Positions 45,482 through 57,261 are shown, counted from the stretch's first letter. The stretch: 64,000 nt of DNA from Rubrivivax sp. (GCA_016707445.1 JADJHR010000003.1:887672-951671); one strand, 5' to 3'. The notes: a model not told the origin generated them from the letters alone. Numbers and translations: made by a program.

Positions 45482-46495
45482 GTGCAAACGGTCAAAGGCT
45501 TGCGGGGTTGGATGGTGGCGCTGTGCGCCTTGCTGTTGATGGCTTCGGGCAATGCCTGGGCCCTGAAGTCGAAGGCGCATTCGACCAAATCGTCTCTGAA
45601 GTCCGAACGCGCGGCCAAGTCGACCTCCAAGTCGATCCACAAATCTCGCCGAACTCCGGCTGTGAAGGTCGTCCCCCGACGGCCGTCGATCGGTGAGGCG
45701 CGCGGCCTGCACGCAACCGAAGACCCGCTGGATCTGAAGTCCAGCGTCGCGCTGGTCGTCGACCAGGACACCAACCAGGTCCTGTTCAGCAAGAATCCGC
45801 TGGCGGTGCTGCCAATCGCGTCGATCACCAAGCTGATGACGGCCATGGTGATCACCCATCGTCAGCTGCCGATGGACGAGGTGATCACTGTCACTGATGA
45901 AGATGTCGACACCGAAAAGGGCAGCCGCTCGCGCCTGAAGGTGGGTACGCGTCTGACGCGGGGTGAAATGCTGCACCTGGCGCTGATGTCGTCTGAAAAC
46001 CGTGCCGCCCATGCGCTGGGGCGCTCCTACCCGGGTGGCCTGCAAACCTTCGTCACCGAAATGAACGCCACGGCCCAGCGCCTGGGCATGAGCGACACGC
46101 GCTACCTCGAGCCCACGGGTCTGTCGAGTCAGAACCGCTCGAGCGCGCATGACCTCACCTTGCTGGTCAAGGCGGCCTACGACATCCCGTTGATTCGTGA
46201 GATGTCGACCTCACCCGAGGCACAGTTCGAAGTGGGCAGCCGTTCGCAGCAGTTCCGCAACACCAACGGCCTGGTGCGCAACCCGGCCTGGGACATTGGC
46301 CTGCAGAAGACCGGCTACATCTCGGAGGCCGGGCGCTGCCTGGTGATGCAGGCGCAACTGGCCGGGCGCAAACTGATCATGGTGCTGCTCGACTCGGCGG
46401 GCAAGTACTCGCGCATCGGCGATGCCGAGCGCATCCGCAAATGGCTGGCCCATCAGACCACGGCTTCGGCGGCACTGCCGACCAGCGGCTCTTGA
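45482..46495 (+). CDS. pbpG: D-alanyl-D-alanine endopeptidase / PBP7-like
   Basis: A serine-type D-Ala-D-Ala peptidase of 337 aa with GTG start at 45482 (GAGGGG site upstream; an in-frame TTG at 45419 is less likely). A signal peptide (MVALCALLLMASGNAWA) and a Lys/Ser-rich stretch precede the catalytic domain. The three motifs are SxxK in ASITKLMTA, SxN in SSENRAA and KTG in QKTGYIS. It trims peptidoglycan crosslinks in the periplasm. Confidence 0.9.
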   Translation: MQTVKGLRGWMVALCALLLMASGNAWALKSKAHSTKSSLKSERAAKSTSKSIHKSRRTPAVKVVPRRPSIGEARGLHATEDPLDLKSSVALVVDQDTNQVLFSKNPLAVLPIASITKLMTAMVITHRQLPMDEVITVTDEDVDTEKGSRSRLKVGTRLTRGEMLHLALMSSENRAAHALGRSYPGGLQTFVTEMNATAQRLGMSDTRYLEPTGLSSQNRSSAHDLTLLVKAAYDIPLIREMSTSPEAQFEVGSRSQQFRNTNGLVRNPAWDIGLQKTGYISEAGRCLVMQAQLAGRKLIMVLLDSAGKYSRIGDAERIRKWLAHQTTASAALPTSGS

Positions 46496-46538
46496 TCGCT
46501 GAGTAGAACGCAGCGCTGGACAGCAGGTTGCGCGCGAT

Positions 46539-47309
46539 TCAGGCGTGCCGGTGCCCGAGCGCGGCTGAGATCTGTGCTGCAGTGCTCTTCACGCGGTCCA
46601 GCCAGGCTTCTTCCAGACGGTCTGCCGGCGCCGACACCGACAGGCCGGCAATCAGCTGACCCTGGTCGTCGTAGATGCCTGCGGCCATGCAGCGCACGCC
46701 CAGTTCCAGTTCTTCATCGTCGCGCGCGCAGCCCGAGCTGCGCACCAGAGCCAGTTCGCGGTCCAGTCGCGCCAGGTCGGTGATGCTGTTGCGGGTATGG
46801 CCAGTCAGGCCGGTGCGCGTGGCGTAGGCGCGCACACGTTGCGGGTCGTCGTGCGCCAGGAAGAGTTTGCCCACCGAGGTCAGGTGCAGCGGCGCACGGC
46901 CGCCCACCGCCCGCACGACCTGCATGCCCGAGCGCTCACTGTAGGTGCGCTCGACGTAGACGATTTCGTCGCCCTGGCGCATCGACAGGTTGACCGGCTG
47001 GTGGGTGAGCTTGTGCAGTTCGCGCATTGGCCCCATCGCCGCATCGCGCACGTCTAGTCTGGCCTTGACCAGGTTGCCCAGTTCCAGAAAGCGCATGCCC
47101 AGCCGATAAGTGCCCGACTGCGGGCGGTCGACCAGACGGCCGATCGTCAGGTCGTTGAGGATGCGGTGGGTGGTCGACGGGTGTAGACCGGTGCGCTCGC
47201 TGATTTCTTTCAGCGGCACCGGATCGGGGTGGGCGGCCAAGGTGTCGAGGATCGAGAACATGCGCTCGAGCACCTGGATGGTCGGGGTGGTCGTGCTCTT
47301 GGCGGTCAT
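46539..47309 (-). CDS. IclR-family transcriptional regulator
   Basis: A 256-aa regulator with an N-terminal winged helix (VPLKEISERTGLHPSTTHRILNDLTIGRLVDRPQSGTYRLG) and a C-terminal IclR effector domain (GGRAPLHLTSVGKLFLA, VRCMAAGIYDDQGQLIAGLSVSAPADRL). It converges on pbpG and stands 101 bp downstream of hpnE. Target genes cannot be assigned; no clear operator was seen. Confidence 0.92.
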   Translation of the reverse strand: MTAKSTTTPTIQVLERMFSILDTLAAHPDPVPLKEISERTGLHPSTTHRILNDLTIGRLVDRPQSGTYRLGMRFLELGNLVKARLDVRDAAMGPMRELHKLTHQPVNLSMRQGDEIVYVERTYSERSGMQVVRAVGGRAPLHLTSVGKLFLAHDDPQRVRAYATRTGLTGHTRNSITDLARLDRELALVRSSGCARDDEELELGVRCMAAGIYDDQGQLIAGLSVSAPADRLEEAWLDRVKSTAAQISAALGHRHA

Positions 47310-47410
47310 GACAGTTTCAGTCGGGCTGAAACCCTATTTTGCATGGTGAAAGCGGCGCAGGTTGCCGCGGGCTGCAATTCGGTTGCTGCTGATCGGTCGA
47401 CGTCGGTGGC

Positions 47411-48706
47411 TCAGTCGCCCCTCAGGGCGCGCGCAGCGGCCGAGCCCGATTGCACCGCCCCTTCCAAGGTGGCTGGATACGGCCCGTCGACATGGTCGCC
47501 GGCGGCAAACAGGCCAGGAGCGATGTGCATCGGCGGTCGCAGCAGCCCGGGCGTGCTGCGAAAGGTGGCGCGACGCTCGGCCACCACGTGTTCGATGCGC
47601 GCGGCACCGGCTGGCCAATTGACCGGCCCCAGTGTCTGCGCGGCCTGGCGCAAGACGGCCTGGGCGGTGACCGCGAGACCGGCTTCGACCCAGCGAGAGG
47701 CGTCGCTGATGACAAAGGCAAATCGATTCTGTTGGCAGCCGATGGCGCCGTGATCGAAGACGAACTGGGCAGGCGCGCGCTCATTGTCAGGCAATACGAG
47801 CATGGGTGACGGCAAGCGCGCGCGTGCATTTCGAACATAGACGGTGATGATCGGTTCGAAGCGCAAGGCCTCGGCCGTGGCTGCCCAGTCGGGCGCATGG
47901 GGGTGCGCCAAGCGTGCCGATTCGGCTGCGCTGCAGGCCAGCAGCACGGCATCGAACGCTTCCGCGTCGACCCGCCAGCCAGCAGCGCCGGGTTGCAGCG
48001 CCATCATCCGAACGCCGGGCCGCCATGTCGCGCCTTGCTTCTGCAGCCAACGCAGGGCAGGCTCAGGCAGCAGCTCACGCAGAGGCTGGCGCGGCAGCAG
48101 CAGGTCGCAGGCGCCGCGACCTCCGAACAGGCCGTCGCGAAGCACGCGCAGAAAGATTGCGGCGCTGGCTTCCTGCGACGGCGTGTTGAGTGCGGCCACG
48201 CACAGCGGATCGATCAGCAAGCGACGTACTTCGGGGGGCAGCTCTGCGCACAACTCGGCCACGCTGCGATCGGGTCGACAGTCGAAGCCGGCGGCGGCCC
48301 AACGGCCGCACGCTGCCAGCAGTTGCAGCCGTTCGCCCCAGGTCCAGCCTCGGGCGCGCAGCACCGCCCACGCGAAGGCCGGCGCTGCCGGACCGGCGGG
48401 CATGGCCAGCCCGCGGCCGTCGGCGTGCCGCAGCGTAAGCCGGCATCGCAACAGCGCCTGTTCCGGTTCGACGCCCACCGTGCGCATCAGGTCCAGCGTG
48501 TCGCGGTAGGCGCCGATCAGGATGTGCTGACCGTTGTCCAGGCTGCTGCCGGGTGTGCTGCGGGCGCGCCCGCCGGCTTGGCGTGCCATCTCGAAGATGG
48601 TGACCTGATGGCCCTGCTGAACCGCTCGCACGGCCGCAGCCAGTCCGGCCCAGCCGGCACCGATCACCGCGACGCGCAGTGCTCGGCCGGCGCGCGATGC
48701 GCTCAC
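47411..48706 (-). CDS. hpnE: Hydroxysqualene dehydroxylase
   Basis: A 431-aa FAD amine oxidase-type enzyme. The dinucleotide motif VIGAGWAGLAAAVRAVQQGHQVTIFE is near residue 12, and the C-terminal FAD-binding AGDHVDGPYPATLEGAVQSG. It removes the hydroxyl from hydroxysqualene to give squalene. GTG at 48706 is chosen because it overlaps the hpnD stop (GTGA); a GTG at 48739 is in frame. It is the last of hpnCDE. Confidence 0.93.
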   Translation of the reverse strand: MSASRAGRALRVAVIGAGWAGLAAAVRAVQQGHQVTIFEMARQAGGRARSTPGSSLDNGQHILIGAYRDTLDLMRTVGVEPEQALLRCRLTLRHADGRGLAMPAGPAAPAFAWAVLRARGWTWGERLQLLAACGRWAAAGFDCRPDRSVAELCAELPPEVRRLLIDPLCVAALNTPSQEASAAIFLRVLRDGLFGGRGACDLLLPRQPLRELLPEPALRWLQKQGATWRPGVRMMALQPGAAGWRVDAEAFDAVLLACSAAESARLAHPHAPDWAATAEALRFEPIITVYVRNARARLPSPMLVLPDNERAPAQFVFDHGAIGCQQNRFAFVISDASRWVEAGLAVTAQAVLRQAAQTLGPVNWPAGAARIEHVVAERRATFRSTPGLLRPPMHIAPGLFAAGDHVDGPYPATLEGAVQSGSAAARALRGD

Positions 48707-49551
48707 CGCCCCCGCCAGCGCGTCCGTGCGGCGATCCACAGCTTGCGCAGCGGCGTCAGGGAGGTGCGTTGGTGCAGCACCTGAAAGTCCAGGCGCTCGA
48801 TCTCGCGCAGCAGGGTGCGGTAGATGTTGGCCATCATCAGCCCCGGTCGTTGCGCCTCGGCGTCGCCCGCGGGCAGCAGGGCCAGGGCGGTGTCGTAGGT
48901 GGCGTGCGCACGCGCGGCCTGAAAGCGCATCAACTGGCTGAAGCGCGGGCTGTAGCCCCAGGGTGCCTCGCGGCGCAGGATCTCGTGCGCCTTGACCTCG
49001 TGCGCCTGCAGCTCCGACAGCGGCAGGTAGATGCGACCGCGGCGTGCGTCTTCGCCGACGTCACGGATGATGTTGGTCAGCTGCATCGCCAGCCCGAGCT
49101 GGTGCGCGTATTGCAAGGTGGCATCGGCGCGGTGGCCGAAGATGCGTGCGGCCACCTCGCCGACCACGCCGGCCACCAGGTCGCAGTAGTTCGCCAGGCC
49201 GCTGAAGTCGAGAAAACGCGACTGCTCGAGGTCGACCTGGCAGCCGTTGATCACTGCCAGCAGGTGGTCGGCGCGGATGCCGTAGATCGGCAGATGGCGC
49301 TGCAGTGCCTGCGTCACCGGATGGCTGGGCGCGCCCCGAAACATGGTCGCCACCTCCTGTCGCCACCACTGCAGTTTGGTGCCCGCCACGCCGGTGTCGC
49401 TGACCTCGTCGACCACGTCGTCCACCTCGCGGCAGAAGGCATAGAAGGCGGTGATCGCGGCCCGCCGCGGCGGCGGCAGGAAGAGAAAGGCGTAATAGAA
49501 GCTCGAGCCGCTGCGCGCAGCCTTGTCTTGCACGTACTGCTCGGGTGTCAT
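48703..49551 (-). CDS. hpnD: Presqualene diphosphate synthase
   Basis: A 282-aa prenyl-diphosphate condensing enzyme (trans-isoprenyl synthase, head-to-head). The two Asp-rich motifs are CREVDDVVDE and QLTNIIRDVGEDARRGRIYLP. It joins two farnesyl diphosphates to presqualene diphosphate. It starts 4 bp inside hpnC (ATGA) and is coupled to hpnE by GTGA. Confidence 0.94.
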   Translation of the reverse strand: MTPEQYVQDKAARSGSSFYYAFLFLPPPRRAAITAFYAFCREVDDVVDEVSDTGVAGTKLQWWRQEVATMFRGAPSHPVTQALQRHLPIYGIRADHLLAVINGCQVDLEQSRFLDFSGLANYCDLVAGVVGEVAARIFGHRADATLQYAHQLGLAMQLTNIIRDVGEDARRGRIYLPLSELQAHEVKAHEILRREAPWGYSPRFSQLMRFQAARAHATYDTALALLPAGDAEAQRPGLMMANIYRTLLREIERLDFQVLHQRTSLTPLRKLWIAARTRWRGR

Positions 49552-50384
49552 CGCGCACCCCCGGCCGACATGCGCAGTGCCCGCCACGCCAGCAGCGGCA
49601 GATCGCTGCGACCCAGCGTGGGCCGCAGCAGCATGGTCGCGTGGTCGATCTGCTCGATCTTTTCCAGGATGCGCAACCCACCCTGCACCACCAGGCGCAG
49701 CTCCCAGCCGGCGCGCCCGGGCACGCGGCGCACCAGGGGGGCACCGCTGAGCATGAGCGTGCGCGCCCAGCTGCACAGTTCGCGCATCACCTGGCGCAAC
49801 GCCGGTGAATCGTCGATCGGCCGGCCCGCGGGCGGATGCAGGCCCTGGCCCGCCAGATCGCTGGCAGGCAGGTAGTTGCGGCCCTTGCGTTGATCGCGCC
49901 CCAGGTCCTGCCAGAAGTTGATCAGCTGCAGGGCCGAACAGATCGCGTCCGAGCGTTGTAGCAGTTGCGCGTCGCCCACGCCGTACAGATGCAGCAGCAA
50001 GCGCCCCACGGGATTGGCCGAGCGGCTGCAGTAGTCGAGCAGGCTGGCCCGATCGGGGTAGGGTGGGTTGTGCACGTCCTGCTCGAAGGCGCTGATCAGG
50101 TCGTGCAGCAGACCAGGCGGCAGCCCATGGCGTTGCTGGGCTTGCAGCAGGGGCGCGAAAACCTGCGGCCAGCGTGAACCAGGGTCACCCCGATCCAGCG
50201 CGACGACCAGGTCGTGGCGAAAGGCCGACAGATCGGCAAGCCGACTTGGGGCTGAAGCATCCCCTTCGTCGGCAATGTCGTCTGCCGTGCGGGCGAACCA
50301 GTAGATGGCCGCCACGGCTGGCCGCAACGCAGGCGGGCACAGCACCGAAGCGACCGGAAAGTTTTCATAGTGATCCACGCCCAC
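49548..50384 (-). CDS. hpnC: Hydroxysqualene synthase
   Basis: A 278-aa relative of HpnD. It has YWFARTADDIADEGD and LQLINFWQDLGRDQRKGRNYLP as the two Asp-rich motifs. The N-terminal HYENFPVAS is typical of HpnC. It converts presqualene diphosphate to hydroxysqualene. Start codon GTG at 50384, with another GTG two codons in. It is the first gene of hpnCDE. Confidence 0.93.
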   Translation of the reverse strand: MGVDHYENFPVASVLCPPALRPAVAAIYWFARTADDIADEGDASAPSRLADLSAFRHDLVVALDRGDPGSRWPQVFAPLLQAQQRHGLPPGLLHDLISAFEQDVHNPPYPDRASLLDYCSRSANPVGRLLLHLYGVGDAQLLQRSDAICSALQLINFWQDLGRDQRKGRNYLPASDLAGQGLHPPAGRPIDDSPALRQVMRELCSWARTLMLSGAPLVRRVPGRAGWELRLVVQGGLRILEKIEQIDHATMLLRPTLGRSDLPLLAWRALRMSAGGAR

Positions 50385-50697
50385 GCCCGGATTGTCGCCG
50401 CGCTGTCAAGGTACTGGAATCGACGCACCCGTTTCGCAGAACATCAAGCCTTGTTCAAACTACTGGCCAGTCAATCGTCGACTTGACCATGCTCGCCATG
50501 GACGCGGCATGGTTCCGCGTGCGGCGCGAGCCGGTGCATGGTGCGGACTGAAACCCGATTTCGGCCCTGTCCGGGTGCCGGCTCGGCAGGGCGATGCCGT
50601 CCTCAAGCTAAAATCATGCGTTTGCCACGAAGGCCTACTCAACCGGGCGGCCTTCGAACGACACCGGTGCCGGTGACCGGACCCGGCATCCACCCTT
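50385..50697. other. 313-bp non-coding spacer before tRNA-Leu(UAG)
   Basis: No gene-like frame is seen on either strand. A TAAAAT box at 50609-50614 could be a -10 for the tRNA-Leu transcript, although no good -35 is seen 17 bp before it. The left end should hold the hpnC promoter. Confidence 0.4.
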
Positions 50698-50784
50698 GCG
50701 CGGGTGGCGAAATTGGTAGACGCACCAGGTTTAGGTCCTGACGCCTTCACCGGCGTGCCGGTTCGAGTCCGGCCCCGCGCACCA
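50698..50784 (+). tRNA. tRNA-Leu(UAG)
   Basis: An 87-nt tRNA with encoded CCA. The acceptor GCGCGGG (50698-50704) pairs with CCCGCGC. The D-arm is GGCGAAATTGGTAGACGC and the long variable arm is CGCCTTCACCGGCG. The T-arm is GCCGGTTCGAGTCCGGC. The anticodon loop TTTAGGT at 50730-50736 gives UAG. The first anticodon-stem pair is C-A. It sits 30 bp before tig. Confidence 0.96.
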
Positions 50785-50813
50785 CCCAACAGACACTTGT
50801 TCATTCGCACATC

Positions 50814-52175
50814 ATGGCCGTCAACGTCGAAACCCTCGAAAAACTGGAACGCCGGATCACGCTGTCGCTGGCTGCAGGCGAAATCAGCGGTGAGGTCGAG
50901 AACCGCTTGCGCAATCTGTCCCGCACCGTCAAGGCTGACGGTTTCCGGCCCGGCAAGGTGCCGATGTCGGTGGTAGCCCAGCGCTACGGCTATTCGGTGC
51001 AGTACGAGGTGGTGAACGACCGCGTCGGACAGGCCTTCGCCGACGCCGCCAGCGAAGCCAAGCTGCGCGTGGCCGGTGCGCCGCGCATCACGCAGAAGGA
51101 CGACGCACCCGAAGGGCAGATGGCCTTCGACGCCACCTTCGAGGTCTACCCCGAGGTGACGCTGGGGGACCTGACCGCGGTCGAGGTCGAGCGCATCAGC
51201 GCCGAAGTGTCCGACGCGGCGATCGACCGCACGATCGAGATCCTGCGCAAGCAGCGGCGCAGCTTCGGGCAGCGCCCGGCGGGCGAGGGCGTGCAGGAGA
51301 CCGACCGCGTCACCATCGACTTCGAAGGCAAGATTGACGGCGAGCCCTTCGCAGGCGGCAAGGCCGACGCGTTTCAGTTCATCGTCGGCGAAGGCCAGAT
51401 GCTGGAGCAGTTCGACAAGTCGGTGCGTGGCATGAAGGTTGGCGAGTCCAAGACCTTCCCCTTGCAGTTTCCGGCCGACTATCACGGCAAGGACGTGGCC
51501 GGCAAGGAAGCCGACTTCCTGGTCACGATGAAGAAGATCGAGGCGCAGCACCTGCCTGCGGTGGACGACGCCTTCGCCAAAGCCTGGGCATCAAGGAAGG
51601 CACCGTCGAGGGCCTGCGCGCCGACGTGAAGAAGAACCTCGAGCGCGAGGTCAAGTTCCGCGTGCTGGCGCGCAACAAGGCGGCGGTGATGGACGCGCTG
51701 ATCAAGGCCGCCGAACTCGACCTGCCCAACGCCCTGGTGGCCGCCGAGACCGAGCGCCTGATCGAAGGCGCGCGCGCCGACCTCAAGCAGCGCGGCGTCA
51801 AGGACGCCGATAAGGCCGAGATCCCGGCCGACCTGTTCACGGCCCAGGCCGAACGTCGAGTGCGTCTGGGGCTGGTGGTCGCCGAACTGGTTCGGCGCAA
51901 CAACTTGCAGGCCAAGCCCGATCAGCTGCAGGCTCACATCGAGGACCTGAGCCAGAGCTACGAGAAGCCGGCCGAAGTGGTGCGCTGGTACCTGGGCAAC
52001 CGTGAGCGCATGGCCGAGGTCGAAGCCGTGGTGATCGAGAACAACGTCACCGCCCATGTCTTGAGCCTGGTCAAAGTGGTCGACAAGGCCCTGCCGTTCG
52101 ACGAGCTGATGGTCGGCGCGGCGAGGCCGGCGGGGGGCGGCTCAGCCCATCTTCGCAAACAGGAAGGCTTCATGA
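50814..52175 (+). CDS. tig: Trigger factor (one frameshift, end uncertain)
   Basis: Two frames together make a ribosome-associated folding chaperone. The N-terminal ribosome-binding GFRPGKVP signature, a PPIase domain (VTIDFEGKIDGEPFAGGKADAFQFIVGEGQM) and the helical C-terminal domain (FDELM near the end) are all visible. The frame changes at 51579-51581 (AAA; four A restore AFAKSLGIKEG). The second frame has no stop before clpP and runs straight into it. One G fewer in the G-run near 52132-52137 would end tig at a TGA overlapping the clpP start. End coordinate is therefore a guess. Confidence 0.9.
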
Positions 52176-52780
52176 GCGTTCAGGACATCCAGGGCTTGGG
52201 CCTCGTGCCCATGGTGATCGAGCAGTCGGGGCGCGGCGAGCGCGCCTACGACATCTACAGCCGGCTGCTGCGCGAGCGCATCGTCTTCCTGGTCGGCCCG
52301 GTCAACGACGCCAACGCCAACCTGGTGGTGGCGCAGTTGCTGTTCCTCGAGAGCGAGAACCCCGACAAGGACATCTTCCTGTACATCAATTCGCCGGGCG
52401 GCAGCGTGAGCGCCGGGTTGTCGATCTACGACACCATGCAGTTCATCAAGCCCGACGTGTCGACGCTGTGCATGGGCATGGCGGCCAGCATGGGCTCGTT
52501 CCTGTTGATGGCCGGCGCCAAGGGCAAGCGCTTTGCCCTGCCCAACGCCCGGGTCATGATTCACCAGCCTTCGGGCGGTGCCCAGGGGCAGGCGACCGAC
52601 ATCGAGATCCAGGCGCGCGAGATCATCAAGACGCGTGAGCAGCTCAACCGCATCTACGCCGATCGCACCGGCCAGACGGTCGAGCGCATCGCCGCCGACA
52701 TGGAACGCGACTACTGGATGTCGCCCGGCGAGGCCAAGGACTACGGCCTGATCGACCAGGTGCTCGACAAGCGACCCTGA
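52172..52780 (+). CDS. clpP: ATP-dependent Clp protease proteolytic subunit
   Basis: A 202-aa ClpP. Catalytic Ser in GMAASMGSF, His in MIHQPSGG and Asp in the C-terminal SPGEAKDYGLID region are present, as is the oligomer-forming INSPGGSVSAG. ClpP forms a 14-mer chamber with ClpX, encoded next. AGGAAGG stands 4-5 bp before the ATG at 52172, so this is a true start even though the upstream tig frame runs in without a stop. Confidence 0.95.
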   Translation: MSVQDIQGLGLVPMVIEQSGRGERAYDIYSRLLRERIVFLVGPVNDANANLVVAQLLFLESENPDKDIFLYINSPGGSVSAGLSIYDTMQFIKPDVSTLCMGMAASMGSFLLMAGAKGKRFALPNARVMIHQPSGGAQGQATDIEIQAREIIKTREQLNRIYADRTGQTVERIAADMERDYWMSPGEAKDYGLIDQVLDKRP

Positions 52781-52924
52781 GCGGCGGCGCGAATGCGTCG
52801 CCCAGCCGGCCCCGCAAAGCCTCGTTCAGGGGCATGAGGGCGGTTCTTTTCCGGCCTGCTGCCACTATGGCACTTGGTCTATGATGGTTCTCACTTCCTG
52901 CCACTCACGCAGACGACACAATCC

Positions 52925-54204
52925 ATGGCCGACAAGAAGGGTGCTTCCGGCGAGAAGGTGCTGTACTGCTCCTTCTGCGGCAAGAGCCAGCATGAGGTCA
53001 AGAAGCTCATCGCCGGCCCGTCGGTGTTCATCTGCGACGAATGCATCGAGCTGTGCAACGACATCATCCGCGACGAGGTGCCGGCCGAGACGGCGGCCGG
53101 CCGCGGCGCCAAGTCCGACCTGCCGGTGCCCGGCGAGATCAAGAGCAGCCTCGACCAGTACGTGATCGGCCAGGACGTGGCCAAGCGCACGCTGTCGGTG
53201 GCGGTCTACAACCACTACAAGCGGCTCAAGCACATGGGCGCCGGAGGTCCAAGGACGAAGTCGAGCTCACCAAGAGCAACATCCTGCTGATCGGCCCCAC
53301 CGGCTCGGGCAAGACGCTGCTGGCGCAGACGCTGGCGCGCCTGCTGAACGTGCCCTTCGTGATCGCCGACGCCACCACGCTGACCGAAGCCGGCTACGTG
53401 GGCGAGGACGTCGAGAACATCATCCAGAAGCTGCTGCAGAACTGCAACTACGACGTCGAGCGGGCGCAGCGCGGCATCGTCTACATCGACGAGATCGACA
53501 AGATCAGCCGCAAGGCCGACAACCCCAGCATCACCCGCGACGTGTCGGGCGAAGGCGTGCAGCAGGCGCTGCTCAAGCTGGTCGAAGGCACGATGGCCAG
53601 CGTGCCGCCGCAGGGCGGGCGCAAGCACCCGAACCAGGACTTCCTGCAGATCGACACGACCAACATCCTGTTCATCTGCGGCGGCGCCTTCGACGGCCTG
53701 GAAAAGGTCATCCAGAACCGCACCGAGAAGTCGGGCATCGGCTTCGGTGCCAGCGTGCACAGCAAGACCGAGAAGCGGGTATCCGACCTGTTCCGCGAGG
53801 TCGAGCCCGAAGACATGATCAAGTTCGGATTGATCCCCGAACTGGTGGGCCGCCTGCCGGTCGTGACTACCCTGGCCGAGCTGACCGAAGAGGCCATGAT
53901 CCAGATCCTGACCGAACCGAAGAACGCGCTGGTCAAGCAATACCAGAAACTGTTCTCGATGGAAGGCGTCGAACTCGAAATTCGTCCGTCGGCACTGTCG
54001 GCCATCGCCCGCAAGGCGCTGGCCCGCAAGACCGGCGCCCGTGGCCTGCGTTCGATCATGGAGCACGCGCTGATCGACACCATGTTCGACCTGCCCACGC
54101 TCGACGGCGTGGCCAAGGTCGTGATCGACGAACACACCATCGAAGACGGTGCAAAGCCTTTGCTCGTCTATCGGGAACAGCCCAAGGCCAAGGCCAGTGC
54201 CTGA
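52925..54204 (+). CDS. clpX: ATP-dependent Clp protease ATP-binding subunit (one frameshift)
   Basis: The two frames read as one ClpX of about 426 aa. An N-terminal zinc domain has CSFCGKSQHEVKKLIAG and ICDECIELC. The AAA+ part has Walker A GPTGSGKT and Walker B IVYIDEIDKI, plus a sensor-2/C-terminal domain. The frame breaks in GGAGGTCC near 53244-53249; one base more restores GGSKDEVELTKSN. It unfolds substrates and feeds ClpP. ATG at 52925. Confidence 0.94.
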
Positions 54205-54260
54205 GCACCCCGGCACCCTGTCCCCGACAGGGCCCGGCGGGCACGTTCTCCAACTTGTTA

Positions 54261-54293
54261 TTTCTCGTGCCGGTCCCATGTGGGCACGAGAAA
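54261..54293. promoter_or_regulatory. Perfect inverted repeat between clpX and lon
   Basis: TTTCTCGTGCC (54261-54271) and GGCACGAGAAA (54283-54293) form an 11-bp stem with an 11-base loop, 13 bases before the lon ATG. There is no T-run beyond the stem on either strand that would make a normal terminator. It lies in the lon leader and could act in mRNA stability or translation control. Confidence 0.55.
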
Positions 54294-54305
54294 GAGAGGC
54301 CTCTC

Positions 54306-56732
<2,427 letters not shown>

Positions 56733-56814
56733 GGGCCGAATGCGAATGCGGGGCCTTGCCAATGGCCTCGAGTCGTCTGGGCAAGTTGGCGAGGTGTGCG
56801 TTAGAAGCATCCAC

Positions 56815-56890
56815 GCGGGATTAGCTCAGTTGGTAGAGCGATACCTTGCCAAGGTATAGGTCGAGAGTTCGAGCCTCTTATCCCGCTCCA
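56815..56890 (+). tRNA. tRNA-Gly(GCC)
   Basis: A 76-nt tRNA with encoded CCA. The acceptor GCGGGAT pairs with ATCCCGC; the anticodon stem-loop TACCTTGCCAAGGTA carries GCC; the T-loop is GAGTTCGAGCC. A hairpin terminator follows at 56904-56929. Confidence 0.96.
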
Positions 56891-56903
56891 AATTCCAAAG
56901 ACA

Positions 56904-56929
56904 GGGAAGCTTCGGCTTCCCTTCTTTTT
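56904..56929 (+). terminator. UUCG-loop terminator after tRNA-Gly
   Basis: GGGAAGC (56904-56910), loop TTCG, GCTTCCC (56915-56921), then TTCTTTTT. A classic intrinsic terminator between tRNA-Gly and tRNA-Cys. Confidence 0.92.
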
Positions 56930-56960
56930 GGCTGAGAATGGCGGTCGGAGCGCGGTTCCT

Positions 56961-57034
56961 GGCGCGATAGCAAAGCGGTTATGCAACGGATTGCAAATCC
57001 GTCTAGCCGGGTTCGACTCCCGGTCGCGCCTCCA
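56961..57034 (+). tRNA. tRNA-Cys(GCA)
   Basis: A 74-nt tRNA with encoded CCA. The acceptor GGCGCGA pairs with TCGCGCC; the anticodon stem-loop ACGGATTGCAAATCCGT carries GCA; the T-arm GCCGGGTTCGACTCCCGG. A terminator follows at 57045. Confidence 0.96.
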
Positions 57035-57044
57035 GATCTGCCAG

Positions 57045-57068
57045 ACGGGCTCCCTCGGGAGCCCGTTT
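57045..57068 (+). terminator. Terminator after tRNA-Cys
   Basis: ACGGGCTCC (57045-57053) pairs with GGAGCCCGT (57058-57066) across a four-base CTCG loop, and TT follows. It is a strong stem with a short T-tract. Confidence 0.75.
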
Positions 57069-57096
57069 GCATGTCTGAAGACCATAATTCGCCGCG

Positions 57097-57181
57097 GCCC
57101 GGATGGCGAAATCGGCAGACGCAGCGGACTTAAAATCCGCGGCCCTTCATCGGGCATACGGGTTCGATCGGCCGCTGGGCA
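57097..57181 (+). tRNA. tRNA-Leu(UAA) with degenerate T-arm
   Basis: The 5' half is a normal tRNA-Leu: GCCCGGA acceptor, GGCGAAATCGGCAGACGC D-arm, anticodon stem-loop GCGGACTTAAAATCCGC with UAA, and a long variable arm. After GGTTCGATC the 3' half changes: the expected CCCGT is replaced by GGCCG, so the T-stem cannot pair, and no CCA is encoded. CTGGGC can still partly pair with the acceptor. The gene may be broken, or the sequence may be wrong. The end is approximate. Confidence 0.6.
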
Positions 57182-57261
57182 GCCGGATTAGGGCCGGCCT
57201 GCGGGGCGCCGGCTAGAATGTCAGGCAAATCAGAATGTCAATTCAAGCAGGAGTCCGCCCC

